A stretch of 64,000 nucleotides of DNA from JAJPXI01 sp051867655 (GTDB lineage: Bacteria; Bacillota; Clostridia; Oscillospirales; Oscillospiraceae): contig JBJDYV010000113.1 in NCBI GenBank assembly GCA_051867655.1, forward strand, positions 12,178 to 76,177, read 5' to 3'. Positions 32,915 to 42,079 of this stretch are shown piece by piece (position 1 is the stretch's first letter; each line of letters begins with the position of its first letter). The position numbers and the translations under genes were made by a program. The notes under the pieces were generated by a model, which made no database searches, was not told the DNA's origin, and worked only from the letters and a program-made list of their open reading frames with translations.

Positions 32915-34120
32915 ATGGGAAAAACAATGGTTTATGTCAGCCAGTGGATGGTGCCCGGTGCGCCCCGGGAGAACGGTCGGGAGAGCGGCGGCGGCATCTC
33001 GATTTATGAACTGGGCGAAGACGGCCACAGCGTGACCTACAAGGGATGGTTCCCTGAGCCTCTGCGGGCCAGCTGTATGACCTATGTGAAGGAAACGGGC
33101 ACCCTGTACGGTGTGAACCAGCTCAAGGGCAAGGGCCGCGGCGACAGCAAAAACGCCTCGAATCTGTGGGCCTGGCGGGTGGATCCCGAGACCGGCATGC
33201 TGACCGAGATCGACCGGAAACGCACCATGGGCGGCAATCCCGAGGCGATGACGATGATCCCGGGCCGGAACGCCCTGGTGATGTGCACCACCGGCGGCAA
33301 CGACCACGTGGAAAAAATCGGCCAGAACGCCGAGGGTAAGTGGGATATCTACTATGAGTACGACGACGGCGCCATGACCCTGTGGCAGTTCAACGACGAC
33401 GGCACCATTGACGGAGTGCTGGATGTGGCGCTGCACAGAGAGCACGGCCCCGATCCCAGCCCCTCTCCCCAGCACGGTGGGCGCTGCCAGATCACAGGCC
33501 ACCCCCACTCCGCCATGGTCGATCCCACCGGTTCTTATGTTCTGTCCGGCGACAAGGGCAGTGACAAGATCTATGTGTACCGAATCCACGAAAAGAAGCT
33601 GGAGCGGGTCTTTGATATGTGGCTGGGTGACTGCGTGGGCGGACGTCACATCGAGTTCGACCCCGTGAAGCCCAACCGCCTGTATATGACTACCGAGTAT
33701 AGCGCCGAGCTGTTTTCCTTCGATCTGGATATGAAGACCGGCATCCTGACGCAGCTGGACCGCATTTCCACCGTTGCGCCGGACTTCACCGCCCGCAACG
33801 AGCCTGCGACCCTGCGCGTACACCCCAGCGGAAAGTACGTCTATGTCAATAATCGTGGCGAGGATAACATCATCACCGTGACCGTGGATGAAAACGGCAA
33901 GCTGACTCGCAAACACGCCTTCCAGCTCAGCCGGTTCACCGGCGATCCCGTCAACGCCACCCGGCAGTTTGAGCTGTCCCCGGATGCACGCTACCTCTTC
34001 GTCGCGGAGCGCCCCGCCAATCTGCTCCACGTGTTGGCCGTAAATGACGACGGCACCCTCACCGATGTGGAGTCCACCCCCATCGTCAATCCCAGTTCCA
34101 TCTGCTTCGCGCAGCTGTAA
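32915..34120 (+). CDS. Lactonase-family seven-bladed beta-propeller (copy 2)
   Basis: The 401-residue product starts MGKTMVYVSQWMVPGAPREN and carries the family signature TGHPHSAMVDPTGSYVLSGD with KGSDKIYVYRI, around residues 190-220. Blade repeats include LYMTTEYSAELFSFDLDMKT and KYVYVNNRGEDNIITVTVD. It belongs to the 6-phosphogluconolactonase/carboxymuconate-cyclase fold, and may hydrolyse a lactone formed by the neighbouring dehydrogenases. The ribosome site is AGGAGG. An SDR gene starts 36 bases after its stop, so the three genes 31775-34921 appear cotranscribed. Confidence 0.82.
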   Translation: MGKTMVYVSQWMVPGAPRENGRESGGGISIYELGEDGHSVTYKGWFPEPLRASCMTYVKETGTLYGVNQLKGKGRGDSKNASNLWAWRVDPETGMLTEIDRKRTMGGNPEAMTMIPGRNALVMCTTGGNDHVEKIGQNAEGKWDIYYEYDDGAMTLWQFNDDGTIDGVLDVALHREHGPDPSPSPQHGGRCQITGHPHSAMVDPTGSYVLSGDKGSDKIYVYRIHEKKLERVFDMWLGDCVGGRHIEFDPVKPNRLYMTTEYSAELFSFDLDMKTGILTQLDRISTVAPDFTARNEPATLRVHPSGKYVYVNNRGEDNIITVTVDENGKLTRKHAFQLSRFTGDPVNATRQFELSPDARYLFVAERPANLLHVLAVNDDGTLTDVESTPIVNPSSICFAQL

Positions 34121-34156
34121 AAAACAGGACATTTCAGCAAAAGGAGTAATTTATAC

Positions 34157-34921
34157 ATGCGGTTAAAAGATAATGTTGCCATCGTGATCGGCGGCGTGTC
34201 CGGAATCGGGCTGGCCATCGCAGAGCGATTTGTAAAGGAAGGTGCCACCGTAGTCGTGGCGGACATCAATGAAAGTCGCCTGAAGGAGACCGAAGAGGCG
34301 CTCAAGGCGCAGGGAAACCGGGGATATGCAGCCAAATGTGATATGACCGATTCCAAGCAGCTTCAGGCGTTGGCAAACGGAGCGAAGGAGAAGTTCGGCC
34401 GGGTGGATATTCTGGTATGCAGCGGCGGCGCCTCTTGGAACGTTCCCTTCATTCAGATGACCGATGAAGAGTGGACCAAGATGGTGCATATGCATCTGGA
34501 CAGCGCCTTCTACGCCTCCAAGGCGGTGGCCCCCATGATGATCGAGCAGCACTACGGCCGCCTGATTTTCATCTCCTCCGGACATGGTGTGAGGGGCCGG
34601 GCCGGCAAGGTCCACTATTCCGCAGCTAAGGGCGGTGTGGTCGCCTTTGCCCGGGCGCTGGGTTCAGAGCTGGGCCCCTATGGCATCACCGCGAATACGC
34701 TAGCACCGGGACTGACTGTTACCCCCATGGTGGAAAGTCAGATGGGCCCTGAAGCTCTGGCTGCAGCCGCCAACTCCATGCCCACCAAGCGTCTGGGCCG
34801 CCCCGAGGATCTGGCTGCAGCCGCCGTGCTGCTGGCCTCCGAAGAAGGCGGACATATCAACTGCCATACTTTGGCCATTGACGGCGGCGACTCTGTGGCG
34901 GATGCTGCAAGAAACGCATAA
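34157..34921 (+). CDS. Short-chain dehydrogenase/reductase (SDR)
   Basis: The product of 254 residues is a classical SDR: cofactor motif VIGGVSGIGLAIAERFVKEG, catalytic serine in LIFISSGHGVRG, and YSAAKGGVVAFARALGSEL supplying the tyrosine and lysine. It ends with the usual NCHTLAIDGGDSV. The GGVSGIG turn replaces the common TGxxxGIG form. It interconverts an alcohol and a ketone using NAD(P). It is the last gene of the block that starts with the transporter at 27885. Confidence 0.9.
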   Translation: MRLKDNVAIVIGGVSGIGLAIAERFVKEGATVVVADINESRLKETEEALKAQGNRGYAAKCDMTDSKQLQALANGAKEKFGRVDILVCSGGASWNVPFIQMTDEEWTKMVHMHLDSAFYASKAVAPMMIEQHYGRLIFISSGHGVRGRAGKVHYSAAKGGVVAFARALGSELGPYGITANTLAPGLTVTPMVESQMGPEALAAAANSMPTKRLGRPEDLAAAAVLLASEEGGHINCHTLAIDGGDSVADAARNA

Positions 34922-35072
34922 GGATTCCTCCGCGCAGAATGAACCGGTCGATGATTTATCAGTAACAATACAGACGGAATGCGGGGGCGTCGTGTTTTAC
35001 GGCGCTTCCGTGCGTTTTTTAAGAGTGCATCTTGCCGTTTGTGCCGAAGAATATACCCGTACGAAAATAATC

Positions 35073-35101
35073 TTGCAAATCACGCACTGATATATTAGAA
35101 T
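35073..35101 (+). promoter_or_regulatory. Probable sigma-A promoter of the lysR gene
   Basis: TTGCAA at 35073-35078, a 17-base spacer and TAGAAT at 35096-35101 lie 56 bases before the lysR start at 35157. Confidence 0.45.
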
Positions 35102-35156
35102 AATTTATAGGCCAATAACAATAAAGAATGTTTTCTAAAGAAGGGTTCGGTGGCAC

Positions 35157-36083
35157 ATGGGATTTGACAAGGTGTTTCAGACCAATCTGGATTATTACAG
35201 AACATTTTATCATGTGGTCAAGTCCGGGAGCATTTCTCTCGCGGCCAATCGGCTGTCGCTGTCACAGCCTACCGTCACAAAGGCGGTGCAGCGTTTGGAA
35301 GAGGACCTACAGTGTAAGCTCCTCCAACGATCCCATAATGGTGTTGTGCTGACGGCGGAAGGAGAAGCGCTGTGGGCACGGCTTCAACCGGCTTGTGACA
35401 TGATTATCGAAGCGGAACAGGAACTTGCATTATTTCGTTCTCTAGACAAAGGGACTATAAACATCGCGTCCTATGAAACTGGATTGCAGATTTACATTCT
35501 TCCTGCCGTCCGGGAATTTGTGAAAGCATATCCTAAAATTCAGATCAACCTTCTGACGAAACAGCCCGAAGAGATGTTCTCCCTGCTGCGTTCAGGATTG
35601 ATCGACGCGGCATTGGTATTTTCTCCGGTCGTATTGGACGACATATTTGAGACCCAAATGATTGATGAATTTGAGGATTCGCTTATTGTTGGTAAATCGT
35701 TTTCGTTTCTCACACAGCGGGAGTATACGATGAAGGAACTGGCACAGTATCCTTTTATCTCATATTCCAGTGCGCAGTCGCTGAGAGCGTTTTTACAGCA
35801 GTGCTTCCAGAAAATCGGTATGACGTTTGAGCCACAGATGGAAGTAGGATCCCAAGCTTTGATGATCCAGGCGATCGAAGACGGACTCGGAATCGGTTCG
35901 GTACCCCATCGGGCAATTTTAAAGCAATTGGAGGACGGAAAGCTGTTCCGCCTGCGGCTGAAGGAAGCAATGCCCACCCGACAGGTTTTGTCTGTGACAA
36001 ACCGAAACAACTTGCCCGGCCGTCCCGCGCAGGTGTTTTTGGAAAAGTATCTGCCGCATTTTGCTGAGTTTGAGCTTTTGTAG
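35157..36083 (+). CDS. LysR-family transcriptional regulator
   Basis: The 308-residue product has the LysR DNA-binding domain (YYRTFYHVVKSGSISLAANR, LSLSQPTVTKAVQRLEEDLQ, LLQRSHNGVVLTAEGEAL) and an effector domain with KGTINIASYETGLQIYILPA. It starts at an ATG after GGGTTCGGTGGCAC, a weak ribosome site. It follows the 27885-34921 block on the same strand rather than lying divergent, and is 95 bases ahead of a Crp/Fnr-type regulator, so the two may control that block or the ene-reductase at 37135. Confidence 0.87.
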   Translation: MGFDKVFQTNLDYYRTFYHVVKSGSISLAANRLSLSQPTVTKAVQRLEEDLQCKLLQRSHNGVVLTAEGEALWARLQPACDMIIEAEQELALFRSLDKGTINIASYETGLQIYILPAVREFVKAYPKIQINLLTKQPEEMFSLLRSGLIDAALVFSPVVLDDIFETQMIDEFEDSLIVGKSFSFLTQREYTMKELAQYPFISYSSAQSLRAFLQQCFQKIGMTFEPQMEVGSQALMIQAIEDGLGIGSVPHRAILKQLEDGKLFRLRLKEAMPTRQVLSVTNRNNLPGRPAQVFLEKYLPHFAEFELL

Positions 36084-36177
36084 TACCACTGGAATACTTC
36101 TTCCGTTTCAAGGCGGTAATGCCAACGTAGCCCCGGGAGAAACCATACTGGATATCTTGTTTTGCAGGAGTGTGGTC

Positions 36178-36849
36178 ATGAGTATGAAACATTCTTCTTT
36201 CCCTGACAAGCTGCCGTTTTGGACCAAAGAAATGCTCAATCAATTCTGCCAGGCATCCGTACAGGTGACCATTAAGAAGGGCAGTACGATTCTTCACCCG
36301 TTGATGGAAAACCAGTTCCTTTTTCTGGTGGAGTCCGGCGTCATTGATTACCGCTACTTTTCCCTGGACGGCGATGCGGTGACCATCCAACAAATACGTC
36401 CCGGGGAATTGTTCGGCATAAAAGTGATCTTCAACTGCGAAAGCGAGCGAAGACATTTCTTTGTCATGGCAGACACGGATGTCCGACTTTGGAAAATGTC
36501 GAAGGAGAACTTTCTGAAGCTGATGGAGTCCGATCCAGAGTTTTCCAAAGGCATTATTCAATATCTGGTATATTATGTTGACAAAATCGAGCAGAAACTG
36601 ATGCACACAGCCGTCTTGGATAATTACCAGCAATTGGTGTTGCTTCTGATGGATTATGCGGAAAATCTTAAAAACAACACCGCTGTCGTGCGGATCACCC
36701 AGCAGAATCTGGCAAACCTTCTCATGCTCAGCCGGCAGAGTGTTTCGACACATCTGTCGGGCATGGCCAAAAACGGTCTGATCGAAGTGAGACGGGGACA
36801 GATCCGTATTCTAAACTGGGATGCGTTAACCAAGGAACTTCATAAGTGA
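36178..36849 (+). CDS. Crp/Fnr-family transcriptional regulator
   Basis: The product of 223 residues has an N-terminal cyclic-nucleotide-binding-like beta barrel (KKGSTILHPLMENQFLFLVE, then IRPGELFGIKVIF), a long dimer helix around residue 120-145, and a C-terminal winged helix (VRITQQNLANLLMLSRQSVS then THLSGMAKNGLIEVRRGQIR). It lacks the cysteine cluster of Fnr and the exact cAMP-binding residues of Crp. This subgroup often senses aromatic or halogenated compounds (as in CprK), which would fit the ene-reductase gene that follows. ATG 36178 is preceded by GCAGGAG. Confidence 0.85.
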   Translation: MSMKHSSFPDKLPFWTKEMLNQFCQASVQVTIKKGSTILHPLMENQFLFLVESGVIDYRYFSLDGDAVTIQQIRPGELFGIKVIFNCESERRHFFVMADTDVRLWKMSKENFLKLMESDPEFSKGIIQYLVYYVDKIEQKLMHTAVLDNYQQLVLLLMDYAENLKNNTAVVRITQQNLANLLMLSRQSVSTHLSGMAKNGLIEVRRGQIRILNWDALTKELHK

Positions 36850-37134
36850 ACGTTCCCTTGTGCGGCTTTATATCTTTAGATGGTGCCGAACAGGTAACAC
36901 GAACATTCTTAGTATCGACATTCACGGCGGCAGTGACGGACAGCTTATATCCGCCATCAAAAAGCATTTCCCGAGTTGTCGGCCAAGGTGGTCGGAGTAA
37001 ACAGCCTGGCGACCTCCGCTGTACTGAAAGCAGGAGCCAATCAGGGTGTGGGTTGGTGAAAAGCCCAGTCGTGGAATACCAAGGGAACGGAGGATTCCCC
37101 TAACCACAAAATGTAATATGGGAAGGTACAGAAT
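36850..37134. other. Intergenic region before the second ene-reductase gene
   Basis: These 285 bases hold no convincing gene. A minus-strand frame reads LFDGGYKLSVTAAVNVDTKN, which could be a fragment of an old coding sequence, and 37010-37100 has a structured, RNA-like look. Neither is strong enough to name. Confidence 0.4.
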
Positions 37135-39099
37135 ATGAATGCGGAATATCCAACTCTGTTTCAGCCCGGCCGGATCGGGAAGGCTGAAATTAAAAATCGG
37201 CTGGTGATGACCTCCGTACTGACGGGTCTGGCCAACAAGGACGGCACGGTCAGTGAGGGACTTATCGTCTTCTACGAGACCCGTGCTGCCGGCGGAGCGG
37301 GCCTTATTATCACCGAGGCCACCCGGGTAACCCCCGGGGGCTGCCACAACAAATGGCAATTAGGCGCCTTTGACGATGGGCAGATCGAGGGGCTGACCCA
37401 ACTTGCCCAGCGGATTCACACCTACGGCACATCCATTTTCATGCAGCTCTACCATCCGGGCAGCCAGACCACCAACAAGCTGGCGGGCGGGGAACTGCTG
37501 ACCCCCAGCGGTCAGCCCAGCAAGGCCCTGCCGACCCAGAAGTGTCGGGAGATGACCCAGGGCGATATCGACACCATGGTGAAGGCATTTGCAGATGCCG
37601 CCACGCGAGCCAAGACGGCTGGCTTTGACGGAGTGGAGTTGAACGCTGCCCACGGCTACCTGCTGGGGGAGTTTCTGAGCCCCTATACCAATAAACGCGC
37701 CGATGCCTACGGCGGCAATGTAAAGGGCCGCTGCCGTCTGATCCAGGAGATCATCCAGGCCATCCGCCACACTGTGGGACCGGACTTTCCCATCACGCTG
37801 TGCATCTCGGCCGACGAGTTTTTGGAGAAGGCAGGAATCAAGGAGGACGGGGTCAATTTGCCCGAAGCCATCGCCATTCTGGCTCAGCTGATCCCCTTCG
37901 GCCTTGACGCGGTCAGCGTCAGCGCCGGCACGCTGGAGACCCAGAACTGTGCCTGGGAGCCCATTTCCTACCCCCAGGGCTGGCGGACTTACCTGCCCGA
38001 AACCGTGAAGCACAATGTCTCGGTGCCCGTTATCGGCACCAGCGTCATTCGAGAGCCCGCCTTCGCCGAGCAGCTTTTGAAGCGAAATGCCATGGACTTC
38101 GTAGGGGTAGCCCGTGGGCAGATCGCCGACCCGGAGTGGGGCATCAAAGCGGAGCAAGGGCGGGCCTGTGAGATCCGCCGGTGTATCAGCTGCCTGCACT
38201 GTATGCAGAAGTTGGTGGAGACGGGCCATTCCGAGTGTGCCATCAACCCCAAGAGTCACCATGAGGCAGAGTACGGCCCCCTGAAAGTTACCGGCGAGAA
38301 CCGGCCGGTGGTAGTAGTGGGCGGCGGTCCTGCCGGCATGGAAGCTGCCCGCATCCTGGCTCTGCGGGGGTATAAACCCATTCTGTTTGAAAAGACAAAC
38401 CGGCTGGGAGGACAGCTGCTGCTGGCCGACAAGCCGCCCCATAAGGGGAAAATCGACTGGCTGATTTCCTACTTTGAAGAGCGGCTCAAGGTGCTGAATG
38501 TGGATGTGCGGCTGAACACTGAGGCAACGGCGGAAATGATCGCGGTGGAAAACCCGGCGTTTGTTTTCCTGGCCACCGGGTCGGTACCCAGCCGGCCGGC
38601 ATCCATCGTGGGCATCGACGGGGAAAATGTGTACATTGCCCCCGATGTACTAACCGGCAAGGCGGATATCCGGGGCAAGCAAGTCATCGTGGTGGGCGAT
38701 GGCCTAACAGGAATTGAGACGGCAGAAACTTTGGGCCTCCAGGAAAACGTGGTGTCAGTAGTGGGGCGTAACAACCAGATCGGCGAGCGCATTTATGTAC
38801 AGAACCGTCAGGGAGTTCTTGACAGCCTGGTGGTACAGCATGCCCGGTTCTTCCCCCGGCGGGAGCTGGTCAGTATCAGCGCCGAGGGCATCACGGTGAA
38901 AAATACAGCCACCGATGATCTTATTTTTATGCCCACCGACGCGGTGGTAATCTCCCTGGGCGTGCGCCCCAACCTGAAGGGGCGGGACGAGTTCCTAAAG
39001 GCATTTCCCAACGCCATTCTCTTGGGCGACGCCATCCGCGGCGGCCGCATCGCCGACGCTGTTCACACCGCTTACGATGCGGTGACGGGGCTGATGTGA
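37135..39099 (+). CDS. FMN/FAD/Fe-S ene-reductase of the Old Yellow Enzyme type (second copy)
   Basis: The product of 654 residues mirrors the enzyme at 16268: an FMN barrel (NAAHGYLLGEFLSPYTNKRA then AYGGNVKGRCRL), iron-sulfur cysteines near residue 348 (CISCLHC and ECAINPKSH), an FAD fold (VVVVGGGPAGMEAARILALR) and an NAD(P) fold (VIVVGDGLTGIETAETLGL). Relatives reduce enoates, dienoyl-CoA, bile-acid enones and flavonoids. The sequence differs throughout from the first copy, so another substrate is likely. It stands behind a Crp/Fnr-type regulator and is followed by a terminator, so it may be a single-gene transcript. Confidence 0.87.
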   Translation: MNAEYPTLFQPGRIGKAEIKNRLVMTSVLTGLANKDGTVSEGLIVFYETRAAGGAGLIITEATRVTPGGCHNKWQLGAFDDGQIEGLTQLAQRIHTYGTSIFMQLYHPGSQTTNKLAGGELLTPSGQPSKALPTQKCREMTQGDIDTMVKAFADAATRAKTAGFDGVELNAAHGYLLGEFLSPYTNKRADAYGGNVKGRCRLIQEIIQAIRHTVGPDFPITLCISADEFLEKAGIKEDGVNLPEAIAILAQLIPFGLDAVSVSAGTLETQNCAWEPISYPQGWRTYLPETVKHNVSVPVIGTSVIREPAFAEQLLKRNAMDFVGVARGQIADPEWGIKAEQGRACEIRRCISCLHCMQKLVETGHSECAINPKSHHEAEYGPLKVTGENRPVVVVGGGPAGMEAARILALRGYKPILFEKTNRLGGQLLLADKPPHKGKIDWLISYFEERLKVLNVDVRLNTEATAEMIAVENPAFVFLATGSVPSRPASIVGIDGENVYIAPDVLTGKADIRGKQVIVVGDGLTGIETAETLGLQENVVSVVGRNNQIGERIYVQNRQGVLDSLVVQHARFFPRRELVSISAEGITVKNTATDDLIFMPTDAVVISLGVRPNLKGRDEFLKAFPNAILLGDAIRGGRIADAVHTAYDAVTGLM

Positions 39100-39251
39100 G
39101 CCGGACGGTCGAAAGGTGACTTGCAGCCGGAGGAAGCATAAATGGACTGTGCTTTAAACATGAAAGCACTTGCCTGAATTCACTTGAAAACAATTCACTT
39201 TAACGTTTTCTCGAGTTATCCAAATTCCCACGGAACGTGGGAAATCACAAG

Positions 39252-39293
39252 AATACGCCTCATGGTCAAGCTTTACTGGCCATGGGGCGTATT
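39252..39293 (+). terminator. Terminator after the second ene-reductase gene
   Basis: AATACGCCTCATGG at 39252-39265 pairs with CCATGGGGCGTATT at 39280-39293 with one G-T wobble, followed by TGTTTGC. It lies 153 bases after the stop. Confidence 0.6.
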
Positions 39294-39453
39294 TGTTTGC
39301 GCGGGGCAGGAGCGGCATAAAATCGTGAATTTGGGCGGTTTTGTGAAATTGCAGCGCAGCTGAAGAGCCGGCAGTTCCTCATATTTTTGAGGTGGACTAT
39401 GCTTCCCGCACAAATTGTGTTAAAATAAAACAACAACTGCGGAGAATATGCTT

Positions 39454-39597
39454 ATGTCAAACACGAATTACGAAAGACTGACATATGATGACTTTTATCA
39501 AGGGGCAAATCTCCCCGTAACAGTGTACATCCATTCCAATATAAAACTATGCTATAATACATATTGTCGAAACAAGTATTTTATTGTATTGTCATAG
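39454..39597 (+). other. Possible 47-codon ORF or gene remnant
   Basis: A short frame starts ATGTCAAACACG ten bases after GGAG and encodes MSNTNYERLTYDDFYQGANL and 27 further residues before a TAG. A second coding-looking stretch without a start (REVLDSLVGAEPRDRQIMQL, near 39690-39785) follows in the same region. Together they may be debris of one larger gene. Base composition is AT-rich compared with the neighbours. The rest of 39294-39887 shows no gene, only a TATAAT at 39553 without a clear -35 box. Confidence 0.25.
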
Positions 39598-39887
39598 TCG
39601 AGAACTCAGCAAATCGTCGTGTGCAGATACCATTATCGCGGATATTTCAGAGATCAACAAACAAAAAATCAGAAAAAGGAAACAAGCGGAGCCGCAAAGG
39701 AACGCGAAGTTCTTGATAGTCTGGTCGGTGCGGAGCCGCGCGATCGACAGATTATGCAGCTGATGCCCCATTTCTATAGCTGTACTGCTGATATTTAAGA
39801 GAAAAACAGTTGAAATTGTGTAACGATTTTGCTTTGATAAGATAAACGTCAAAGTGCTGCGCGGATTTTGCTTAGGAGGGGACGGAC

Positions 39888-40574
39888 ATGTTCAAATGTG
39901 TACTGATCTGCGACGACAATCCTGCAATAGCCCAAAGCCTGGTCAGTTATTTCAAAGAGGAAGGAATTCGGGTCATCAGTGCGGCTACGGGTGCAGAGGC
40001 CTTTCGGCTCATCCGGGAGGAAAAGCCGGATGTTATGATCCTGGACGTTATGCTGCCCGATATCAGCGGGAGAGACATCTGCCTGGAAGTCCGAAAGACC
40101 AGCAATATGCCCATCTTGATGCTTTCGGCAAAGGGAGAGGAGCTCGACCGGATCATCGGGCTGCAGATCGGTGCGGATGATTATGTGACGAAGCCCTTTT
40201 CTCCTCACGAGGTGTTTTTGAGAACAAAGAAGCTGATGAACCGGAAGGGAGAGGTCTCGGCACCGAGAGTATTCCAATTGGCTGAGCTGACGGTTTATCC
40301 CGATTCCTTTGAGACATATATCGGGGAAGAACGGATCCGCCTTTCGGCGAAGGAATTCAGAACATTGGCATATCTGATGGGACATGCCGGAAATGTAGTC
40401 ACGCGGGAACATATCATCAATGATGTGTGGGGAATCGAGTACACAGGAGAACTGCGGATGGTCGATACGGTGATCACACGGCTCCGGCACAAACTCTTTG
40501 ATTCGGACCGTACCGTTCACTTTGAAATATCCACTGTGTTTGGCGTGGGCTATAAAATTGAGGAAATACGATGA
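39888..40574 (+). CDS. OmpR-family response regulator
   Basis: The 228-residue product has a receiver domain with LICDDNPAIAQSL, phosphoacceptor aspartate in MILDVMLPDISG and the lysine in DDYVTKPFSP, followed by a winged-helix DNA-binding domain ending VHFEISTVFGVGYKIEEIR. It overlaps the kinase gene by four bases (ATGA). The pair lies directly upstream of a TRAP transporter operon, so it probably activates uptake of a carboxylate-type substrate. Confidence 0.92.
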   Translation: MFKCVLICDDNPAIAQSLVSYFKEEGIRVISAATGAEAFRLIREEKPDVMILDVMLPDISGRDICLEVRKTSNMPILMLSAKGEELDRIIGLQIGADDYVTKPFSPHEVFLRTKKLMNRKGEVSAPRVFQLAELTVYPDSFETYIGEERIRLSAKEFRTLAYLMGHAGNVVTREHIINDVWGIEYTGELRMVDTVITRLRHKLFDSDRTVHFEISTVFGVGYKIEEIR

Positions 40575-41806
40575 AGAAGCCGGTCGAAGTAGGTGTGGTC
40601 GCCGCTTTGCTGGCGCTGGTTTATGTTGTGGGCCTGGTCGGAGGCTTGTACGCCCTGTGCTACACGGCAGGAGGATGGAAGCGCGACGATTTGGAACGCT
40701 ATGCGCGGCAGCGAGTCATTGAGTATACGAACAACGGCCGCGTGAATAACTGGGACAACGGCGGCATGGCCGTGGTCGTTTATAATGAGGATGGAGAATT
40801 TCAGGATTTCTTTCGGGAGAACGGAGATCCGTTTGTCATAGAATTTGTTCTCCAATCGGAAAGCTTCGTGCCGATGGTACTGTCCGGCAAAACGACAATG
40901 AAGCTGTATGCTTTTGTCAAGGACTACTCGAAATTGGGATATACATCATATTTGTATATCGGCCTTCCCATGCGCGTAAACGGTGAGATATGCGGTGCGT
41001 TTTTTTGGATCAAAGAGCTTACGGATCTGTCGGAAACGCTGATCGCATATGCAATTATACTAACCGCGTTTTTTGCGGCCATTGCAGTGTTCATCATGGC
41101 ATATCTCCGCATGCAGCACAATTATGATACGTTGCGCAGCAAGTATATTGACAATATCACGCACGAGCTGAAGTCCCCGATCGCATCCATCCGGGCGCTG
41201 GCTGAGTCGCTGACTGACCGGCCGGGGAAAACCGAAAATGAACGAAATGCCTATTACGGCATGATCATTGGCGAGGCCAACCGTCAGGAAAAAATGATTT
41301 TGAACGTGCTGACTCTGGCGAAGCTGCAAAGCGCCCCGACAAAGCCACGGCGGCGGCGGGTCCCCGCGTCCGATATTTTTGACCCCATATGCGAAAAGCA
41401 CGGAGCAATGTGCGAGCTGGTGGGAGTCGATTTTCAGGTCTCGGAGAGCATATATACGCTCCCGCAGCTCTATACGGACCCCCAGACGATTTGTCAGGTT
41501 CTGGAGATCGTGCTGAGTAACGCGAGAAAGTTTGTTCCGGAGGATGGGCGGATCTCTCTTTCGGCCACGGTACAGCGGCGGCATGTTACGATTTGCGTGG
41601 CCGATAATGGCGTGGGAATCCCAAAGGAAGAACAGCCCTATGTTTTTGAGCGGTTTTATAAAGGCAGTCAGCGGTGCAATGATACGGGCAGCGGTTTGGG
41701 CCTTGCGATCGCCAAAGAGTCCCTTGCCGCGCTGAAGGAGAGAATCTGGGTGTCCAGCGAGGAGAATAAGGGGACATCGATCTTTTTTACAATTGCACGC
41801 GCCTGA
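40571..41806 (+). CDS. Sensor histidine kinase
   Basis: The 411-residue product has a first membrane segment (about residues 8-31), an extracytoplasmic sensor region of roughly 130 residues, a second segment (TLIAYAIILTAFFAAIAVFI), then HisKA with NITHELKSPIASIRALAESL and an ATPase domain with NARKFVPEDGR, DNGVGIPKEEQ and GSGLGLAIAKESL. It is translationally coupled to the response regulator and closes with a terminator before the TRAP genes. The extracellular domain likely senses the TRAP substrate directly or through the binding protein (inference). Confidence 0.92.
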   Translation: MKKPVEVGVVAALLALVYVVGLVGGLYALCYTAGGWKRDDLERYARQRVIEYTNNGRVNNWDNGGMAVVVYNEDGEFQDFFRENGDPFVIEFVLQSESFVPMVLSGKTTMKLYAFVKDYSKLGYTSYLYIGLPMRVNGEICGAFFWIKELTDLSETLIAYAIILTAFFAAIAVFIMAYLRMQHNYDTLRSKYIDNITHELKSPIASIRALAESLTDRPGKTENERNAYYGMIIGEANRQEKMILNVLTLAKLQSAPTKPRRRRVPASDIFDPICEKHGAMCELVGVDFQVSESIYTLPQLYTDPQTICQVLEIVLSNARKFVPEDGRISLSATVQRRHVTICVADNGVGIPKEEQPYVFERFYKGSQRCNDTGSGLGLAIAKESLAALKERIWVSSEENKGTSIFFTIARA

Positions 41807-41818
41807 ATAATAAATTGA

Positions 41819-41864
41819 TGCGCCAACAGGCTTGAAGTTTATTCTGCCTGTTGGCGCAGTTTTA
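41819..41864 (+). terminator. Rho-independent terminator after the two-component pair
   Basis: TGCGCCAACAGGC at 41819-41831 pairs perfectly with GCCTGTTGGCGCA at 41846-41858 and is followed by GTTTTATT. Confidence 0.8.
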
Positions 41865-42079
41865 TTCTGATTCAGCTTTACCATGCTTTTGCACCGCAAA
41901 AACTGACACAAAATTGCAACAACTTTGAAACAAGATGTTGTTTCATTCATGTTGAGCTTATGTTATCTTGTGTCTGCAAGTTGATATTTCTTCAAGCGGC
42001 GTGCAAAATGCGGTCAAAACTGTCACTTTTTCCCTTGTTTCTGAACAGAAATTCAACAAGTAAAGGAAGAAAATGACCC

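Noticed and set aside
36990..37110. Group II intron or structured RNA remnant before the ene-reductase gene
   Set aside because: A few intron-like phrases are visible, but there is no reverse transcriptase, no boundary sequence and no domain V that I can identify.
39592..39852. Minus-strand 86-codon frame before the two-component genes
   Set aside because: No ribosome site, low-complexity hydrophobic content and AT-rich background; it looks like chance.
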